Under the pieces are notes generated by a model, which saw only the letters and a list, made by a program, of their open reading frames with translations, was not told the origin of the DNA and searched no databases. Below, piece after piece: positions 8,490 to 18,558 of a stretch of 64,000 bases of DNA. The position numbers and the translations under genes are program-made. The DNA lies in the NCBI RefSeq assembly GCF_005222225.1, contig NZ_CP036536.1:2194001-2258000 (forward strand), written 5' to 3'. How positions within the stretch are numbered: the first letter of the stretch is position 1; each line of letters opens with the position of its first letter. This stretch comes from Salinimonas lutimaris (GTDB taxonomy: Bacteria > Pseudomonadota > Gammaproteobacteria > Enterobacterales > Alteromonadaceae).

Positions 8490-9632
8490 CTACATAAACT
8501 CGGAAAACGCGGTTCCCTCAGGGTGTGCTTCATCTGATAGCGTGATAAAAAAAGTGGTGCCGGTTTCGCGGTCACTTTCAATCCAGGCTTTACCATCATG
8601 GGCTTTGGCCACCAGACGCACCAGATATAACCCCAGCCCCCAGCCTTCTTTGCTTTGCGACCGTTGATTATCGCTGCGGGAGAAAAAATCAAATAAGGAG
8701 TTTTGCATCTTTGGCTCGATATACGAACCATGATTATGCACACTGATTTGAACGTCGTTTTGCCGGTAGCCCAGGTTGACGGTGATGGGGCTTTCGACAC
8801 TGCCATACTTGATGCCATTAGAGATCAGGTTTTCCACTACCCGTAATACTGAGACCGGATCACACACAAGACTGGCCTGAGTCAAATCACAATTAAACAC
8901 AATTTGATTACTGTAGACATCCTGTGCTTCTGTAATAGCAGCCCGTAACTCCTTGACCAGATCACTCTGTTCAAATCGGAACGTCATGCCCTGACCGGCT
9001 TGAAGTTGTGCGGTGTCCAATAATTCACTAATTAAGCTTAATGCGCGTTCAAGGCTGCGCTTCAGTGTACCAAACACTTTCCTCCTCGGAGCCAGTTCCA
9101 ACTCCCCCACTTCAACATAACTACGAGCAACTGAAATAGGATTGCGCAGATCATGGGCAATCACACTAATAAGTTTACTCTGTACTTCTTTAAGAGAGTT
9201 GGCAAACTGCTGACTGGCTGCAGCACAACTGGCTTCTATACAACGATCAATAATCTCAATGCTGGTCAGACACAGTAGATTTTGTTCTTTAAGAGTATTT
9301 CGCAACACTTGACGCAGCAAAGCATATTCTTCAATCACCTGCCCGACCGTATAATCCGAGACGGAGGCGCGGGAGCGGCCATGCTCACTGCTATATTCGG
9401 CATAAAAATCGAGCTTTGAAAGTTTATCCAGTTCACTTCCAGCGCCATCCCGATCATAACTTTTAAGCGTATCTGTTAGGCTCGACAAAAAGTAAGGCAG
9501 ATAATTTCTGACAATTAGATCAGGCGTATTATCTGAGGCCCGCAAGGTGCGATTAGCCAGAGCTTCCCATTCATTAAAAACTGACGTTTTACTGGCTTCA
9601 AGATAACAACCGCATTCAAACGTATTTACCAC
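8490..9632 (-). CDS. Soluble sensor histidine kinase with RsbRD-like N-terminus
   Basis: 380-aa histidine kinase with no membrane segment. Residues about 10-125 form an all-helical domain (pattern HGRSRASVSDYTVGQVIEEYALLRQ) resembling the RsbRD N-terminal sensor module seen in cytoplasmic kinases. The phosphoacceptor helix holds H160 in VIAHDLRNP. The ATPase domain shows the N-box (VVENLISNGIKYGS) and G-box (EGWGLGLYLVRLVAKAHDG). No response regulator is adjacent, so it is an orphan and its partner is unknown. The neighbours, a peroxiredoxin-like gene divergent from it and yciK, hint at a redox link, but this is only inference. Confidence 0.82.
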   Translation of the reverse strand: MVNTFECGCYLEASKTSVFNEWEALANRTLRASDNTPDLIVRNYLPYFLSSLTDTLKSYDRDGAGSELDKLSKLDFYAEYSSEHGRSRASVSDYTVGQVIEEYALLRQVLRNTLKEQNLLCLTSIEIIDRCIEASCAAASQQFANSLKEVQSKLISVIAHDLRNPISVARSYVEVGELELAPRRKVFGTLKRSLERALSLISELLDTAQLQAGQGMTFRFEQSDLVKELRAAITEAQDVYSNQIVFNCDLTQASLVCDPVSVLRVVENLISNGIKYGSVESPITVNLGYRQNDVQISVHNHGSYIEPKMQNSLFDFFSRSDNQRSQSKEGWGLGLYLVRLVAKAHDGKAWIESDRETGTTFFITLSDEAHPEGTAFSEFM

Positions 9633-9849
9633 TTAACTTTCCTCTGACTGCCTGCCCAGTCTGCTAATCATCTTATATGTTAGCGACTAAGAATAAAGGA
9701 TTACAAACAGTTAATAAATACACTTTTGCAACTCGCTTAACTGGTTTTTTCAAACGGTAAATAGCAGCAAAAGAACGATCTGTCTGTACGGACCTTCGTA
9801 TGTATTTGTATATTCAACAATATTTACTATCTAACTTACAGGAGCGTCT

Positions 9850-10401
9850 ATGCAGACACAAAATATGTACACGCAGAAAATTCACCCTGGCGCTAATTTC
9901 CCGGATATTAAGGCTACGCTTAGCAGCGGTGAACAGGTATTGCTGAATACCACCCGCGACGGCTGCGACTGGAAAGTGGTCGTGGTGTATCGCGGTAAAC
10001 ACTGCCCTATTTGCACAAAATACCTAAACCAGCTGGAAAGCTTCAAACAACAGTTTCTGGATGAAGGGGTTGATTTGATAGCGGTCAGTGGTGATAGCAA
10101 AAGCCAGTTGGACGCGCATTTAGAAGAGCTGAACATTTCGTTTCCTGTAGCGTATGGACTGACCCAGCAGGATATGCAGACGCTGGGATTGTTCATCTCT
10201 GAGCCACGCTCAGAACAAGAGACCGACCATAATTTTGCAGAACCGGCGCTGTTTGTGATTAACAGTGAGAACAAGGTGCAGATTGCCGAGATTGCCAATG
10301 CTCCGTTTATTCGCCCGGACATTGAGCTATTGCTTAACGGGCTGAAGTTTATCCGGGATCCGGACAACAATTATCCCATCCGCGGTCAGCTGTCCTACTA
10401 A
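9850..10401 (+). CDS. Peroxiredoxin-like AhpC/TSA-family protein
   Basis: 183-aa thioredoxin-fold protein of the AhpC/TSA-redoxin group. The putative peroxidatic centre is C52 with a second cysteine at C55 (YRGKHCPICTKYL), giving a CxxC pair rather than the TxxC of classical peroxiredoxins. It is therefore better called peroxiredoxin-like, with thiol-peroxidase or disulfide-reductase activity unproven. The family-typical GVDLIAVSGDS strand follows. An ACAGGAG ribosome-binding site precedes the ATG. No signal peptide is seen, so it is cytoplasmic. It is single, with a strong shared terminator before glnS. Confidence 0.78.
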   Translation: MQTQNMYTQKIHPGANFPDIKATLSSGEQVLLNTTRDGCDWKVVVVYRGKHCPICTKYLNQLESFKQQFLDEGVDLIAVSGDSKSQLDAHLEELNISFPVAYGLTQQDMQTLGLFISEPRSEQETDHNFAEPALFVINSENKVQIAEIANAPFIRPDIELLLNGLKFIRDPDNNYPIRGQLSY

Positions 10402-10404
10402 ACA

Positions 10405-10436
10405 AAAAATCCCCTTCACAGGAAGGGGATTTTTAT
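10405..10436. terminator. Bidirectional terminator, peroxiredoxin-like gene / glnS
   Basis: AATCCCCTTC and GAAGGGGATT form a 10-bp stem with an ACAG loop, flanked by an A run on one side and a T run on the other. It can serve both convergent genes. Confidence 0.9.
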
Positions 10437-10459
10437 TATTTTTCGGTTACACAAACCGT

Positions 10460-12127
10460 TTAGCTGTTACTGATTTTTGCCCAGGTATCACGCAGGCCTA
10501 CGGTCTGGTTAAAAATTACCTGCTCGGAGGTGCTGTTTTTATCAGCACAGAAATACCCTGTACGCTCAAACTGCCATGCCAGTTCCTGAGAAGGATTGGC
10601 CAGGTTACTTTCTACATAACCTTGTTTGATCACCAGTGAATCTTCGTTAATAGCATCAACAAAGTCTTCCTGCGCAGCCGGATTAGGCACGTTAAACAAG
10701 CGATCATACAAACGGAACTGCGCCGGCGCGGCTGTTGCAGCATCTACCCAGTGAATAACGCCTTTGACCTTACGGCCATCAGCCGGATCTTTACCCAGTG
10801 TGTCGGCATCATACGTACAGTAAATAGTTGTGACATTGCCCTGTTCGTCTTTTTCAACACGCTCAGCCTTGACGACATAAGCATTACGCAGGCGTACCTC
10901 TTTACCCAGAACCAGACGCTTGAACTTCTTATTGGCTTCTTCACGAAAATCTTCCGCTTCAATCCAAATTTCACGCCCAAATGGTAAAGAACGGGTCCCC
11001 ATACTCTCATCATTAGGATGATTAGGCGCGCTGAGTGTCTCGCGCTCGCCTTCAGGGTAATTTTCAATAATCAGTTTGACCGGCTCAAGCACCGCCATTG
11101 CACGAGGTGCATTGGTATTCAGATCATCGCGAATGCAAGCTTCCAGCATGCCCATTTCTACCATGTTATCCATTTTAGTTACGCCAATGCGCTTACAAAA
11201 TTCACGGATAGAACCCGGGGTGTAACCACGACGACGCAAGCCGGCAATGGTCGGCATACGCGGGTCATCCCAGCCTTCCACATGGCCTTCGTCAACCAGT
11301 TGAATCAGGCGGCGTTTACTTAAAACCGTGTATTCCAGATTCAGACGGGAAAACTCATACTGACGCGGCGTGCAGTCGATAGAAATATTTTCAATTACCC
11401 AGTCATACAAGCGACGGTTATCCTGGAACTCCAGGGTACACAGCGAATGGGTTATACCTTCAAGCGCATCAGAAATACAGTGCGTGAAGTCGTACATCGG
11501 ATAAACACACCATTTGTCACCGGTTTGATGATGATGGGCAAACTTCACCCGGTAAATGACCGGATCACGCATGCACATGAACGGCGATGCCATATCAATT
11601 TTGGCCCGCAAGCTAGCCTGGCCTTCGGCATACTCACCGGCGGTCATTTTGGCAAACTCGGCCAGGTTGGTTTCAACACTGGTATCCCGGTACGGACTAT
11701 TCTTGCCCGGCTCGGTCAGTGTTCCGCGCATTTCACGCACTTCTTCGTGAGTAGAAAAATCGACGTACGCCAACCCTTTTTCAATCAGCTCAACCGCAAA
11801 GGCGTGCAGCTGGTCAAAGTAATTGGACGAATAACGAGCATCTTCATTCCACTCAAAACCCAGCCAGGACACATCCTGCTGAATGCTATTCACAAAAGAA
11901 ATGTCTTCTTTTGCCGGGTTGGTATCGTCAAAGCGCAAATTACAGGTACCCTGATAATCCTCAGCAATACCAAAATTCAGGCAGATCGACTTGGCATGAC
12001 CAATGTGCAAATAACCGTTTGGCTCGGGTGGAAAACGCGTTTTCACCTGCTGGTGTAACCCAGACGCCAAATCTTTGTCGATAATTTGCCGGATAAAATT
12101 GGTCGGACGATTCTCAGTCTCCGCCAT
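10460..12127 (-). CDS. glnS: Glutaminyl-tRNA synthetase
   Basis: Class I aminoacyl-tRNA synthetase that charges tRNA-Gln with glutamine, 555 aa from MAETENRP, equal to E. coli GlnS (554). The frame is open 54 bases further upstream, but homology and the usual start point to the ATG at 12127. The HIGH motif is in [16 protein letters not shown] and the KMSKS-type motif in VLSKRRL. The family-specific FDDTNPAKE and the beta-barrel anticodon-binding half are intact. It forms a single-gene unit, convergent with the peroxiredoxin-like gene. Confidence 0.97.
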   Translation of the reverse strand: MAETENRPTNFIRQIIDKDLASGLHQQVKTRFPPEPNGYLHIGHAKSICLNFGIAEDYQGTCNLRFDDTNPAKEDISFVNSIQQDVSWLGFEWNEDARYSSNYFDQLHAFAVELIEKGLAYVDFSTHEEVREMRGTLTEPGKNSPYRDTSVETNLAEFAKMTAGEYAEGQASLRAKIDMASPFMCMRDPVIYRVKFAHHHQTGDKWCVYPMYDFTHCISDALEGITHSLCTLEFQDNRRLYDWVIENISIDCTPRQYEFSRLNLEYTVLSKRRLIQLVDEGHVEGWDDPRMPTIAGLRRRGYTPGSIREFCKRIGVTKMDNMVEMGMLEACIRDDLNTNAPRAMAVLEPVKLIIENYPEGERETLSAPNHPNDESMGTRSLPFGREIWIEAEDFREEANKKFKRLVLGKEVRLRNAYVVKAERVEKDEQGNVTTIYCTYDADTLGKDPADGRKVKGVIHWVDAATAAPAQFRLYDRLFNVPNPAAQEDFVDAINEDSLVIKQGYVESNLANPSQELAWQFERTGYFCADKNSTSEQVIFNQTVGLRDTWAKISNS

Positions 12128-12293
12128 TCGCGCATTCCCCTTTTTAACTATGGATAAAAATAAACGCAGGCAGTATAACACCGCATAGGACGGCGACCAT
12201 ATTTTTTCGCAGGCAGGGTTTGTTAAGTGATTAAATTAACAGCGATAACCATGCACGACGCTGCTATTGAGCCGCAGGTGAATCTTTGTGTGT

Positions 12294-12318
12294 TATTATG
12301 CAGGGCCTGATATCAGGC
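12294..12318 (+). promoter_or_regulatory. Candidate promoter and palindromic operator of the LacI-type regulator
   Basis: A TATTAT -10-like hexamer at 12294-12299 is followed directly by a perfect 14-bp palindrome, GCCTGATATCAGGC, at 12305-12318, where transcription would start. It ends 26 bases before the regulator's ATG. The placement fits autorepression, although the sequence differs from the operator found at the target genes. No good -35 box was found. Confidence 0.4.
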
Positions 12319-12344
12319 ATTGTTAACTTGATGAAGTAGTTGTT

Positions 12345-13376
12345 ATGAAAGAAAAAGCCACGTCTTTTGATATTGCCCACCGGGCCGGTGTTTCCCAGTC
12401 CACGGTCTCCCGTGCGCTAAATAACAGCCCGCTGGTGAGCCAGGCGACCCGGGACAGAATCGCCCGTATCGCAGAAGAGCTTAATTATAAAGTGGATAAA
12501 AACGCCAGCAACCTGCGTAAGCAAAAAAGTAATACGCTGGCTTTACTGTTATTTGAAGACCCGACCACCGATGATTCGCTGATCAATCCGTTTTTCCTGT
12601 CCATGCTTGGCAGTATCACACGGGCCAGCGCTGCTGCCGGATATGATTTGCTGGTGTCTTTTCAGAATATGCAGGATGACTGGCATGCTGAATATGAAGA
12701 CTCCAACAAAGCTGACGGAATCATTTTGCTGGGTTATGGCGAATACCGCGCCTACAAAAGCAAACTGGATCAGCTGGTCGAGCAAGGCACACATTTTGTG
12801 CGCTGGGGGGCACAGGACAAGGCTCACCCGGGGGTGAATATCGGGTGTGATAATTATCAGGGCGGCTTTGAAATTACCTCGCATCTGATTGGTCTGGGGT
12901 ATACGCAATTTGCGTTCATTGGTGATAACGGTGATGACGCGCCAGAGTTCAAGGCCCGTCATCAGGGTTATATTGATGCACTGAACACCCATCATTTACT
13001 GCCAGAAACCCCGGTGCAATATAATGCATTTTCAACCGAAGCGTCCGGGTATGCGGCCATGTTACGCATGCTTGCGGAGCCGGTGCATCCCAGAGCAGTC
13101 GTGTGCGCCTCAGATTTGATAGCCATTGGCGCGCTGGATGCCATCAGTGAAGCCGGCCTTAAAGTCCCTGAAGACATTGCAGTGGTAGGATATGACAACA
13201 TTCCGGTGTCTGGCTATGCCTCACCGGCTTTAACCACGGTCAGACAAAACACGGTCAGGGCCGGTGAACTGCTGGTCAACGCGCTTATCAAGGCAATCAA
13301 CAAACAGGAAGTGCATGACTATCTGATGCCAGCCGAACTGATTATTCGTCGCTCTTGTGGCGCAAGCCCTGAATAG
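12345..13376 (+). CDS. LacI-family transcriptional regulator of the alpha-glucan locus
   Basis: 343-aa LacI/GalR repressor. The N-terminal helix-turn-helix (SFDIAHRAGVSQSTVSRALNNSPLVS, about residues 8-33) and hinge helix (KVDKNASNLRKQ) are intact, followed by a periplasmic-binding-protein-like effector domain ending VRQNTVRAGELLVNALI. It lies next to and convergent with GH13 enzymes and a sugar transporter, so it is probably the local maltodextrin regulator (MalR-type). The shared operators TGCATACGTATTCA upstream of three target units are its likely binding sites. The effector is inferred to be maltose, a maltodextrin or glucose. Confidence 0.85.
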   Translation: MKEKATSFDIAHRAGVSQSTVSRALNNSPLVSQATRDRIARIAEELNYKVDKNASNLRKQKSNTLALLLFEDPTTDDSLINPFFLSMLGSITRASAAAGYDLLVSFQNMQDDWHAEYEDSNKADGIILLGYGEYRAYKSKLDQLVEQGTHFVRWGAQDKAHPGVNIGCDNYQGGFEITSHLIGLGYTQFAFIGDNGDDAPEFKARHQGYIDALNTHHLLPETPVQYNAFSTEASGYAAMLRMLAEPVHPRAVVCASDLIAIGALDAISEAGLKVPEDIAVVGYDNIPVSGYASPALTTVRQNTVRAGELLVNALIKAINKQEVHDYLMPAELIIRRSCGASPE

Positions 13377-13394
13377 ATTAATGTACAGATACAC

Positions 13395-13431
13395 AAAAGG
13401 CTGTTGTCACATCACTGACAACAGCCTTTTT
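13395..13431. terminator. Bidirectional terminator, LacI regulator / amylase operon
   Basis: AAAAGGCTGTTGTCA and TGACAACAGCCTTTT form a perfect 15-bp stem with a 6-base loop, between the convergent regulator and amylase genes. Confidence 0.92.
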
Positions 13432-13447
13432 CATGCATGTGAACCGT

Positions 13448-15199
13448 TTACTGGCGGGCCATCTGGGTCTCAATCGCCTGTAACAGTGCCTGATTAGTCA
13501 CCGGGCCATTATGCACCCACACCTGCACACCATTGGCCTCCACCGTACTGCTCAGCGCCTCACCGTCACTCAGTTGTACACTGCGCCCGCTCAGCTGTTC
13601 GGTCCACTGGCCTGGCTGCATATAGTCGCCAACAGAAAAATCAGCAGCATCTGAGGCTTTGTTTAGTAGTACCAGCGCGGTCTGGCTGTGTTCATCATTT
13701 TGCACGATTCGATAGAAGCTGGCGGTATTGTCGGCAAAGTTCAGGTTTACCTGCAAACCACGCTGTAATGCCGGCGTGTTGGCGCGTACATTCGCAATCG
13801 CTTTTAAGCCCTGATAAATAGGGTGATTAGGGGCATTATTGAGGGCTTCCTGACCAAGATAATTACGATTGCCCTGATGCTCAGATGTACCGCGCATAAA
13901 CCCGATTTCAGAGCCCTGATAGATAACCGGAATACCACGTACGGTAAATAACCAGTTGTTGGCATTAATAAAGCCCGTATCGCTGGCATTCATGCGTGCC
14001 ATGTCGTGATTATCGTAAAATGTTGTCAGTTCATAGGGGTTATCATACGGCCCGTGGGTCAGATACAGTACCTCAGCCAGCTTTGCATAACCGGTACTGA
14101 CCGGTGCTTTAGGCGCCTCGCCCTGATTTTCCTCACCCGTATTCTGGCTCAGATCGCCAAACACCTCGTTCATGGCTTTTTGCATCGGAAAGTCCAGCAC
14201 GCTCACACCGCCATTTTTAGGCAAGGTATGCTGGGCGATAAAGTTAGCATCATACACAAAGCTTTCGCCAAACATGAAAAAATCAGGATGCTCGGCGCGA
14301 ATCCGATCAGCCATGGTACGCCAGAAATCGTGGGATACATGGCGAATGGTATCGATACGAAACGCATCTGCGCCCTGCTCTATCCAGTACAGGTACGCGT
14401 TAATCAGGTATTCCTGCACATCAGGGTTGGACTCATCCAGATTAGACAATTCTGATAAGTCCGGATACGGATGAAAAAACGCCTGCAACGGCTGGCTTTG
14501 ATCAATCTCGGTAGGATGCAGGTTAGCATGGTCGGCCACCAGCTTGCCGTCCGCATCGTACAGCTCGCCATAGCCTGGTTGATCTTCAGGCATACTGTAA
14601 CTGGGTGACCCATGGTTTGCCACAATATCAAAGACCGTTTTCAGCCCGTGCTGTTTCATGCCACTGGTGTAATCTTTGAAACTGAGATTGGCGCTGACCA
14701 GATGCTCATCCGGCTGATAAAAATTCGTCGCCCAGTAACCGTGATAACCGGTCTTCCCGCCGTCTTTGAACTGACCGCCGAAGGTGATGGGCTCTCCCCC
14801 GGTGAAAGCCTCATCCGGATTATCCAGCACCGGTGTCAGCCACACGGCAGAAAACCCGAGGTCGCGAATATAGTCAGCATTATTCAGTACGCCCTGAAGA
14901 TCGCCGCCCATGTAACCGACATTGGCAAACTTGCCATCCGGGCCGTCCATGCGCAGTTCCCAGGTCGGATTGTCGCCCCCCTGATCCTCATGGTTATTCG
15001 ACGGGTCGCCTTCAACAAAACGGTCGGTCACCACAAAATAAATGGCTTCGCTGGTAAAGGCTTCATCAGTCCCCTGAATAACAGTGACAGGCTGTGCTGC
15101 CGCCGACTGAGCATGGTCGGCTGTTGACTGCGATGCACTGCATCCGGCCAGAGCAAGCGCACCAGCGATGGTGCTCAGGAAAAAACGTTTTGTCAGCAT
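13448..15199 (-). CDS. GH13 alpha-amylase-type lipoprotein
   Basis: 583-aa glycoside hydrolase family 13 enzyme with a lipoprotein signal (GALALAGCSAS), so membrane-anchored outside the cytoplasm and probably acting on alpha-1,4-glucans. The catalytic triad is in DAFRIDTIRHV (nucleophile Asp), FMFGESFVYD (acid/base Glu) and FYDNHDMARM (third Asp). The start of the barrel, EAIYFVVTDRFVEGDPSNNH, and GYMGGDLQGV match amylase/cyclodextrin-acting subfamilies. It is the last gene of a three-gene operon, starting 9 bases after the MFS stop with an AGGAA ribosome-binding site. Whether it acts as amylase or glucanotransferase cannot be told from sequence alone. Confidence 0.87.
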   Translation of the reverse strand: MLTKRFFLSTIAGALALAGCSASQSTADHAQSAAAQPVTVIQGTDEAFTSEAIYFVVTDRFVEGDPSNNHEDQGGDNPTWELRMDGPDGKFANVGYMGGDLQGVLNNADYIRDLGFSAVWLTPVLDNPDEAFTGGEPITFGGQFKDGGKTGYHGYWATNFYQPDEHLVSANLSFKDYTSGMKQHGLKTVFDIVANHGSPSYSMPEDQPGYGELYDADGKLVADHANLHPTEIDQSQPLQAFFHPYPDLSELSNLDESNPDVQEYLINAYLYWIEQGADAFRIDTIRHVSHDFWRTMADRIRAEHPDFFMFGESFVYDANFIAQHTLPKNGGVSVLDFPMQKAMNEVFGDLSQNTGEENQGEAPKAPVSTGYAKLAEVLYLTHGPYDNPYELTTFYDNHDMARMNASDTGFINANNWLFTVRGIPVIYQGSEIGFMRGTSEHQGNRNYLGQEALNNAPNHPIYQGLKAIANVRANTPALQRGLQVNLNFADNTASFYRIVQNDEHSQTALVLLNKASDAADFSVGDYMQPGQWTEQLSGRSVQLSDGEALSSTVEANGVQVWVHNGPVTNQALLQAIETQMARQ

Positions 15200-15208
15200 A
15201 ATCAGTTC

Positions 15209-16669
15209 CTAATTTTTCTGTGCGCTGGTCAGGTCATGCTCTTTTACAAAGAACACTGACAGGGCACCTAACAACATAGAGACACCCGCCACAACCAGAA
15301 TATATTTTGCTTCATTATCAAACAGGGAAGACACAATCCAGCCGGAGAACAAACCGGCTACAATTTGCGGTATCGCGACCGTGAAATTAAAAATTCCCAT
15401 ATATACACCGGTCTTTTGAGGCGGCAGCGCCCCTGCCAGCATGGCATAAGGCATGGCCAGGATGGCTGCCCAGGCAATCCCCACGCCGGCCATAGGCAAC
15501 AGTAGTTTTACTGCGCCCAGCGGCACCGTAACCTGGGTAATCAGCAGATTCACATCCACCGAGGTCAGATCCTGAAAGGCCAGAAAGCTGATATAGCTGA
15601 TGCCGCCCAGCGCCAGTGAGCCAGCGTAGACCAGTTTACGGCCGAACCGGTCAGCCAGCCGGGCCAAAAATACAGAGAAGATAGCGGCAAATACAGAATA
15701 TGCAGCAAACAGGATTCCGACCCAGTCGCCGGCTGCGCCCTTCGCCATCACGATACTCTCAGGAATCACCGGCACGGTGGCCAGAAAGCCACTGTCGAAC
15801 CACTTTTTATCCACATTCCAGATATGCTGCGTGATCGCCGGGGTGGTGTAGACCCACATAATAAATAGCGCAAACCAGGAAAAAAACTGCACCACCGCCA
15901 GCTGTTTCATGGTTTCGGGCATCTTCACGCAAAGCGTTTTAAATTCCGATAACCGCTGCATTAAAGACTGTTTTTGTTCAGGCTCAGCAGCTTCCACACC
16001 CTTGTACTGATTGTACTGCTGCGGCGCATATTCTTTAGTCCGGATCACGGTCCACACTACCGAGCCCAGCAGTACGGTAGCCCCGATGTAAAATGCCCAC
16101 GTAACGGATGGAGCCACTTCGCCCAGCTGGGCGGTATTTTCCAGACCGACCACATTGGTCAGCACAAACGGCAGAATGGAGCCGATCACCGCGCCGATAT
16201 TAATCAGTAACGACTGGACTGAATAACCAATATTACGCTGCTCATCAGGTACCATATCGGAGACCAGAGATCTGAATGGCTGAAAACACACATTAAAAGA
16301 TGCATCCATCAGGGCAAGCATCAGGGCACCAAACAGCATAGGAGCCAGAAACGCCACGAACAATGGCGCATTTGGCATTAACAACATACCTAAAGCAGCA
16401 GCAATGGCGCCGGCCAGAATGAAGGGCCGGCGCCGGCCAAGACGGTTCCAGGTCCGGTCAGATGCCGAACCGACGATGGGCTGTACAATCAGGCCCATAA
16501 TGGGCGCTACCAGCCAGAATAAGGACAGCGAATGCAAATCTGCGCCTAAGTCAGACAAAATGCGCGACACATTGGCGTTTTGTAATGCAAAACCAAATTG
16601 CACCCCTAAAAAGCCAAAACTGACATTCCAAATTTGCCAAAACGAGAGTCTGGGTTGTTGTGTTTGCAT
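15209..16669 (-). CDS. MFS sugar transporter, SLC45/MalT type
   Basis: About 486-aa twelve-helix inner-membrane transporter of the major facilitator superfamily. The loop between helices 2 and 3 reads DRTWNRLGRRRPFI, the RRRP-type motif of the SLC45/sucrose-maltose symporter group, and residues such as FNVCFQPFRSLVSDMVP also fit maltodextrin transporters of Alteromonadales. It should import maltose or short maltodextrins with a cation. The ATG at 16669 is preferred over a GTG nine bases upstream, on position relative to homologues; neither has a strong ribosome-binding site. It is the middle gene of the operon, between two GH13 enzymes. Confidence 0.85.
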   Translation of the reverse strand: MQTQQPRLSFWQIWNVSFGFLGVQFGFALQNANVSRILSDLGADLHSLSLFWLVAPIMGLIVQPIVGSASDRTWNRLGRRRPFILAGAIAAALGMLLMPNAPLFVAFLAPMLFGALMLALMDASFNVCFQPFRSLVSDMVPDEQRNIGYSVQSLLINIGAVIGSILPFVLTNVVGLENTAQLGEVAPSVTWAFYIGATVLLGSVVWTVIRTKEYAPQQYNQYKGVEAAEPEQKQSLMQRLSEFKTLCVKMPETMKQLAVVQFFSWFALFIMWVYTTPAITQHIWNVDKKWFDSGFLATVPVIPESIVMAKGAAGDWVGILFAAYSVFAAIFSVFLARLADRFGRKLVYAGSLALGGISYISFLAFQDLTSVDVNLLITQVTVPLGAVKLLLPMAGVGIAWAAILAMPYAMLAGALPPQKTGVYMGIFNFTVAIPQIVAGLFSGWIVSSLFDNEAKYILVVAGVSMLLGALSVFFVKEHDLTSAQKN

Positions 16670-16704
16670 AGATACCACGTTGTTATCGTTCTAATAAAAA
16701 CCGC

Positions 16705-18558
16705 TTAGTGCAGCAGCCAGACTGTTGCACTTTGTTTATCAAGTGTAAATGCATCTTCAGATAAAGATACTTTTTCTTTTGTATTCCAGCGAGTTGCCGA
16801 TGTAAAGCCAGCTAACATTTGTTTAAACCGGGCCAGTGGGAGCCGGGTTGCCTCATTATTCTTATTAACAACCACCATGGCGGCCTCATCAGCATCAGCC
16901 TGATGACGAAAATACACATACACGCCGTCCTGCGGGGCGTAGTGTGTATACTGACCCGTTGCCACCACCGGGTGTGCCTGACGCAGTGCCAGTAAAGAAG
17001 CTAACCGGGCCCTGGCCTGCTGTTGCAATTTGCTCAGTCCCTGGCCGCTGAATCCACTAGCCTTGTCGCCTGCCCAGCCACCAGGAAAATCTGTGCGGAT
17101 AACGCCATGATCGTCGGTGCCCGGATTAGTCATCAGCACTTCTGTGCCATAGTAAATTTGTGGAATACCCCGGGTGGTTAGCAGCATCGTCATGGCCATA
17201 TCCCACAGCGCATAATCATTATCCAGCTGGGTAAAAATACGGCTCATGTCGTGATTGTCGGCAAAAATCACCAGATTGTACGGGTCGCCGTAAATAAAGT
17301 CGGTGGCCAGTAATTCGTACATTTCCACCAGCCCGGTTCCCCAGCTTTCCTTATGCTTCAGGGCATTAACCAGGGTTTGCTGAAAGGGAAAATCCATCAC
17401 ACTGGGCAGATAGGACTGATAGCCGTCGCTACGCGGTGTTCCGGCCTGCCAGTACGCGGTAATCACCGGGTTAACCGACCACTCTTCGCCGACAATATTC
17501 AGATTCGGATATTCCTGGGTCAGTCGGCGGGTCCAGTTGCTTAAAAACGCTTTGTCTGAATAAGAATAGGTATCTACCCGGATGCCGGATAATCCGGCAT
17601 ATTCTGTCCACCAAATCGCATTTTGAATCATATAGGTCGCCAGATACGGGTTCTGCTGGTTTAGATCCGGCATGGTCGGGACAAACCAGCCATCTGAAAA
17701 CGCGCGCTGGTCAGCCTCTACTCCATGGGGATCATGCAGACTCACCCGCATGTGCGTAGTTGGGGTAAAGGTAGAATCATTGTGGATCCAGTCTTTGGAA
17801 GGTGCGTCCTTCATCCAGATATGCTCGCTACCGATATGATTGAGCACCACATCCATAATCAGGCCAATGCCCTTTTGTCTGGCCTGCTGGCTCAGCGTCC
17901 GGTAGTCCTCATTGCTGCCATAACGCGGATCCATGGTATAAAAGTCGGTCATGGCATAGCCGTGATATGAGTAAGCGTCCATGGCATTTTCGCGCATGGG
18001 CATAGTCCATATCTGGGTAAAGCCCATCTGTTCTATATAGTCCAGATGATCAATAATTCCTTTTATATCTCCACCATGACGGCCACCCGGCTCCTGCCGT
18101 GCTGGCAAATCGATATAGCCGTTAACCGAATCATTGTCGTGGTTGCCGTTAGCAAAACGGTCTGGAGTAATCAGATAAATGGTGTCTGCCTGACTAAAGC
18201 CCGCGCGCCGGGCGGAACCGGGTTGCCTGGCGCTCAGGGTATAGCGCAGGTTTGCTACCTGCTGCTCATCCCGCGAAAAAGTGATATCGTAGGTTCCGGC
18301 TACTGTATTTTGTGTATTAATGTTAATAAACAAATAGTTATCGCTATCGAGCCGGTGAAAGCTGGTGATATCCAGCGACGGACTGGATGCTGTTGTTGTG
18401 CCTATGTTTTCACCGTATACCATCAGCTGAACCGAATTGTGATGCATACCTGCCCACCAGCTGGGTGGGTAAACGTTGAGATGTTCTGATGCCAGCACGG
18501 CGCTGCATAACGGAAGCGTTAATACAGCCAGAAGCAATTCTGTCGTTAGCTTTTTCAT
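16705..18558 (-). CDS. Cyclomaltodextrinase-like GH13 enzyme, exported
   Basis: 617-aa GH13 enzyme with a Sec signal peptide (cleavage after LCSAVLA, about residue 23) and no lipobox, so probably periplasmic. It has an N-terminal Ig-like domain (about 25-115, HLNVYPPSWWAGMHHNSVQLMVYG) as in cyclomaltodextrinases, a catalytic barrel and a small C-terminal beta domain. Catalytic residues are in SGIRVDTYSYSD (nucleophile), NIVGEEWSVNP (acid/base) and FADNHDMSRI. It should open and cut cyclodextrins or maltodextrins brought across the outer membrane. It is the first gene of the operon with the MFS transporter (35 bases) and lipoprotein amylase, and carries the shared operator upstream. Confidence 0.87.
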   Translation of the reverse strand: MKKLTTELLLAVLTLPLCSAVLASEHLNVYPPSWWAGMHHNSVQLMVYGENIGTTTASSPSLDITSFHRLDSDNYLFININTQNTVAGTYDITFSRDEQQVANLRYTLSARQPGSARRAGFSQADTIYLITPDRFANGNHDNDSVNGYIDLPARQEPGGRHGGDIKGIIDHLDYIEQMGFTQIWTMPMRENAMDAYSYHGYAMTDFYTMDPRYGSNEDYRTLSQQARQKGIGLIMDVVLNHIGSEHIWMKDAPSKDWIHNDSTFTPTTHMRVSLHDPHGVEADQRAFSDGWFVPTMPDLNQQNPYLATYMIQNAIWWTEYAGLSGIRVDTYSYSDKAFLSNWTRRLTQEYPNLNIVGEEWSVNPVITAYWQAGTPRSDGYQSYLPSVMDFPFQQTLVNALKHKESWGTGLVEMYELLATDFIYGDPYNLVIFADNHDMSRIFTQLDNDYALWDMAMTMLLTTRGIPQIYYGTEVLMTNPGTDDHGVIRTDFPGGWAGDKASGFSGQGLSKLQQQARARLASLLALRQAHPVVATGQYTHYAPQDGVYVYFRHQADADEAAMVVVNKNNEATRLPLARFKQMLAGFTSATRWNTKEKVSLSEDAFTLDKQSATVWLLH

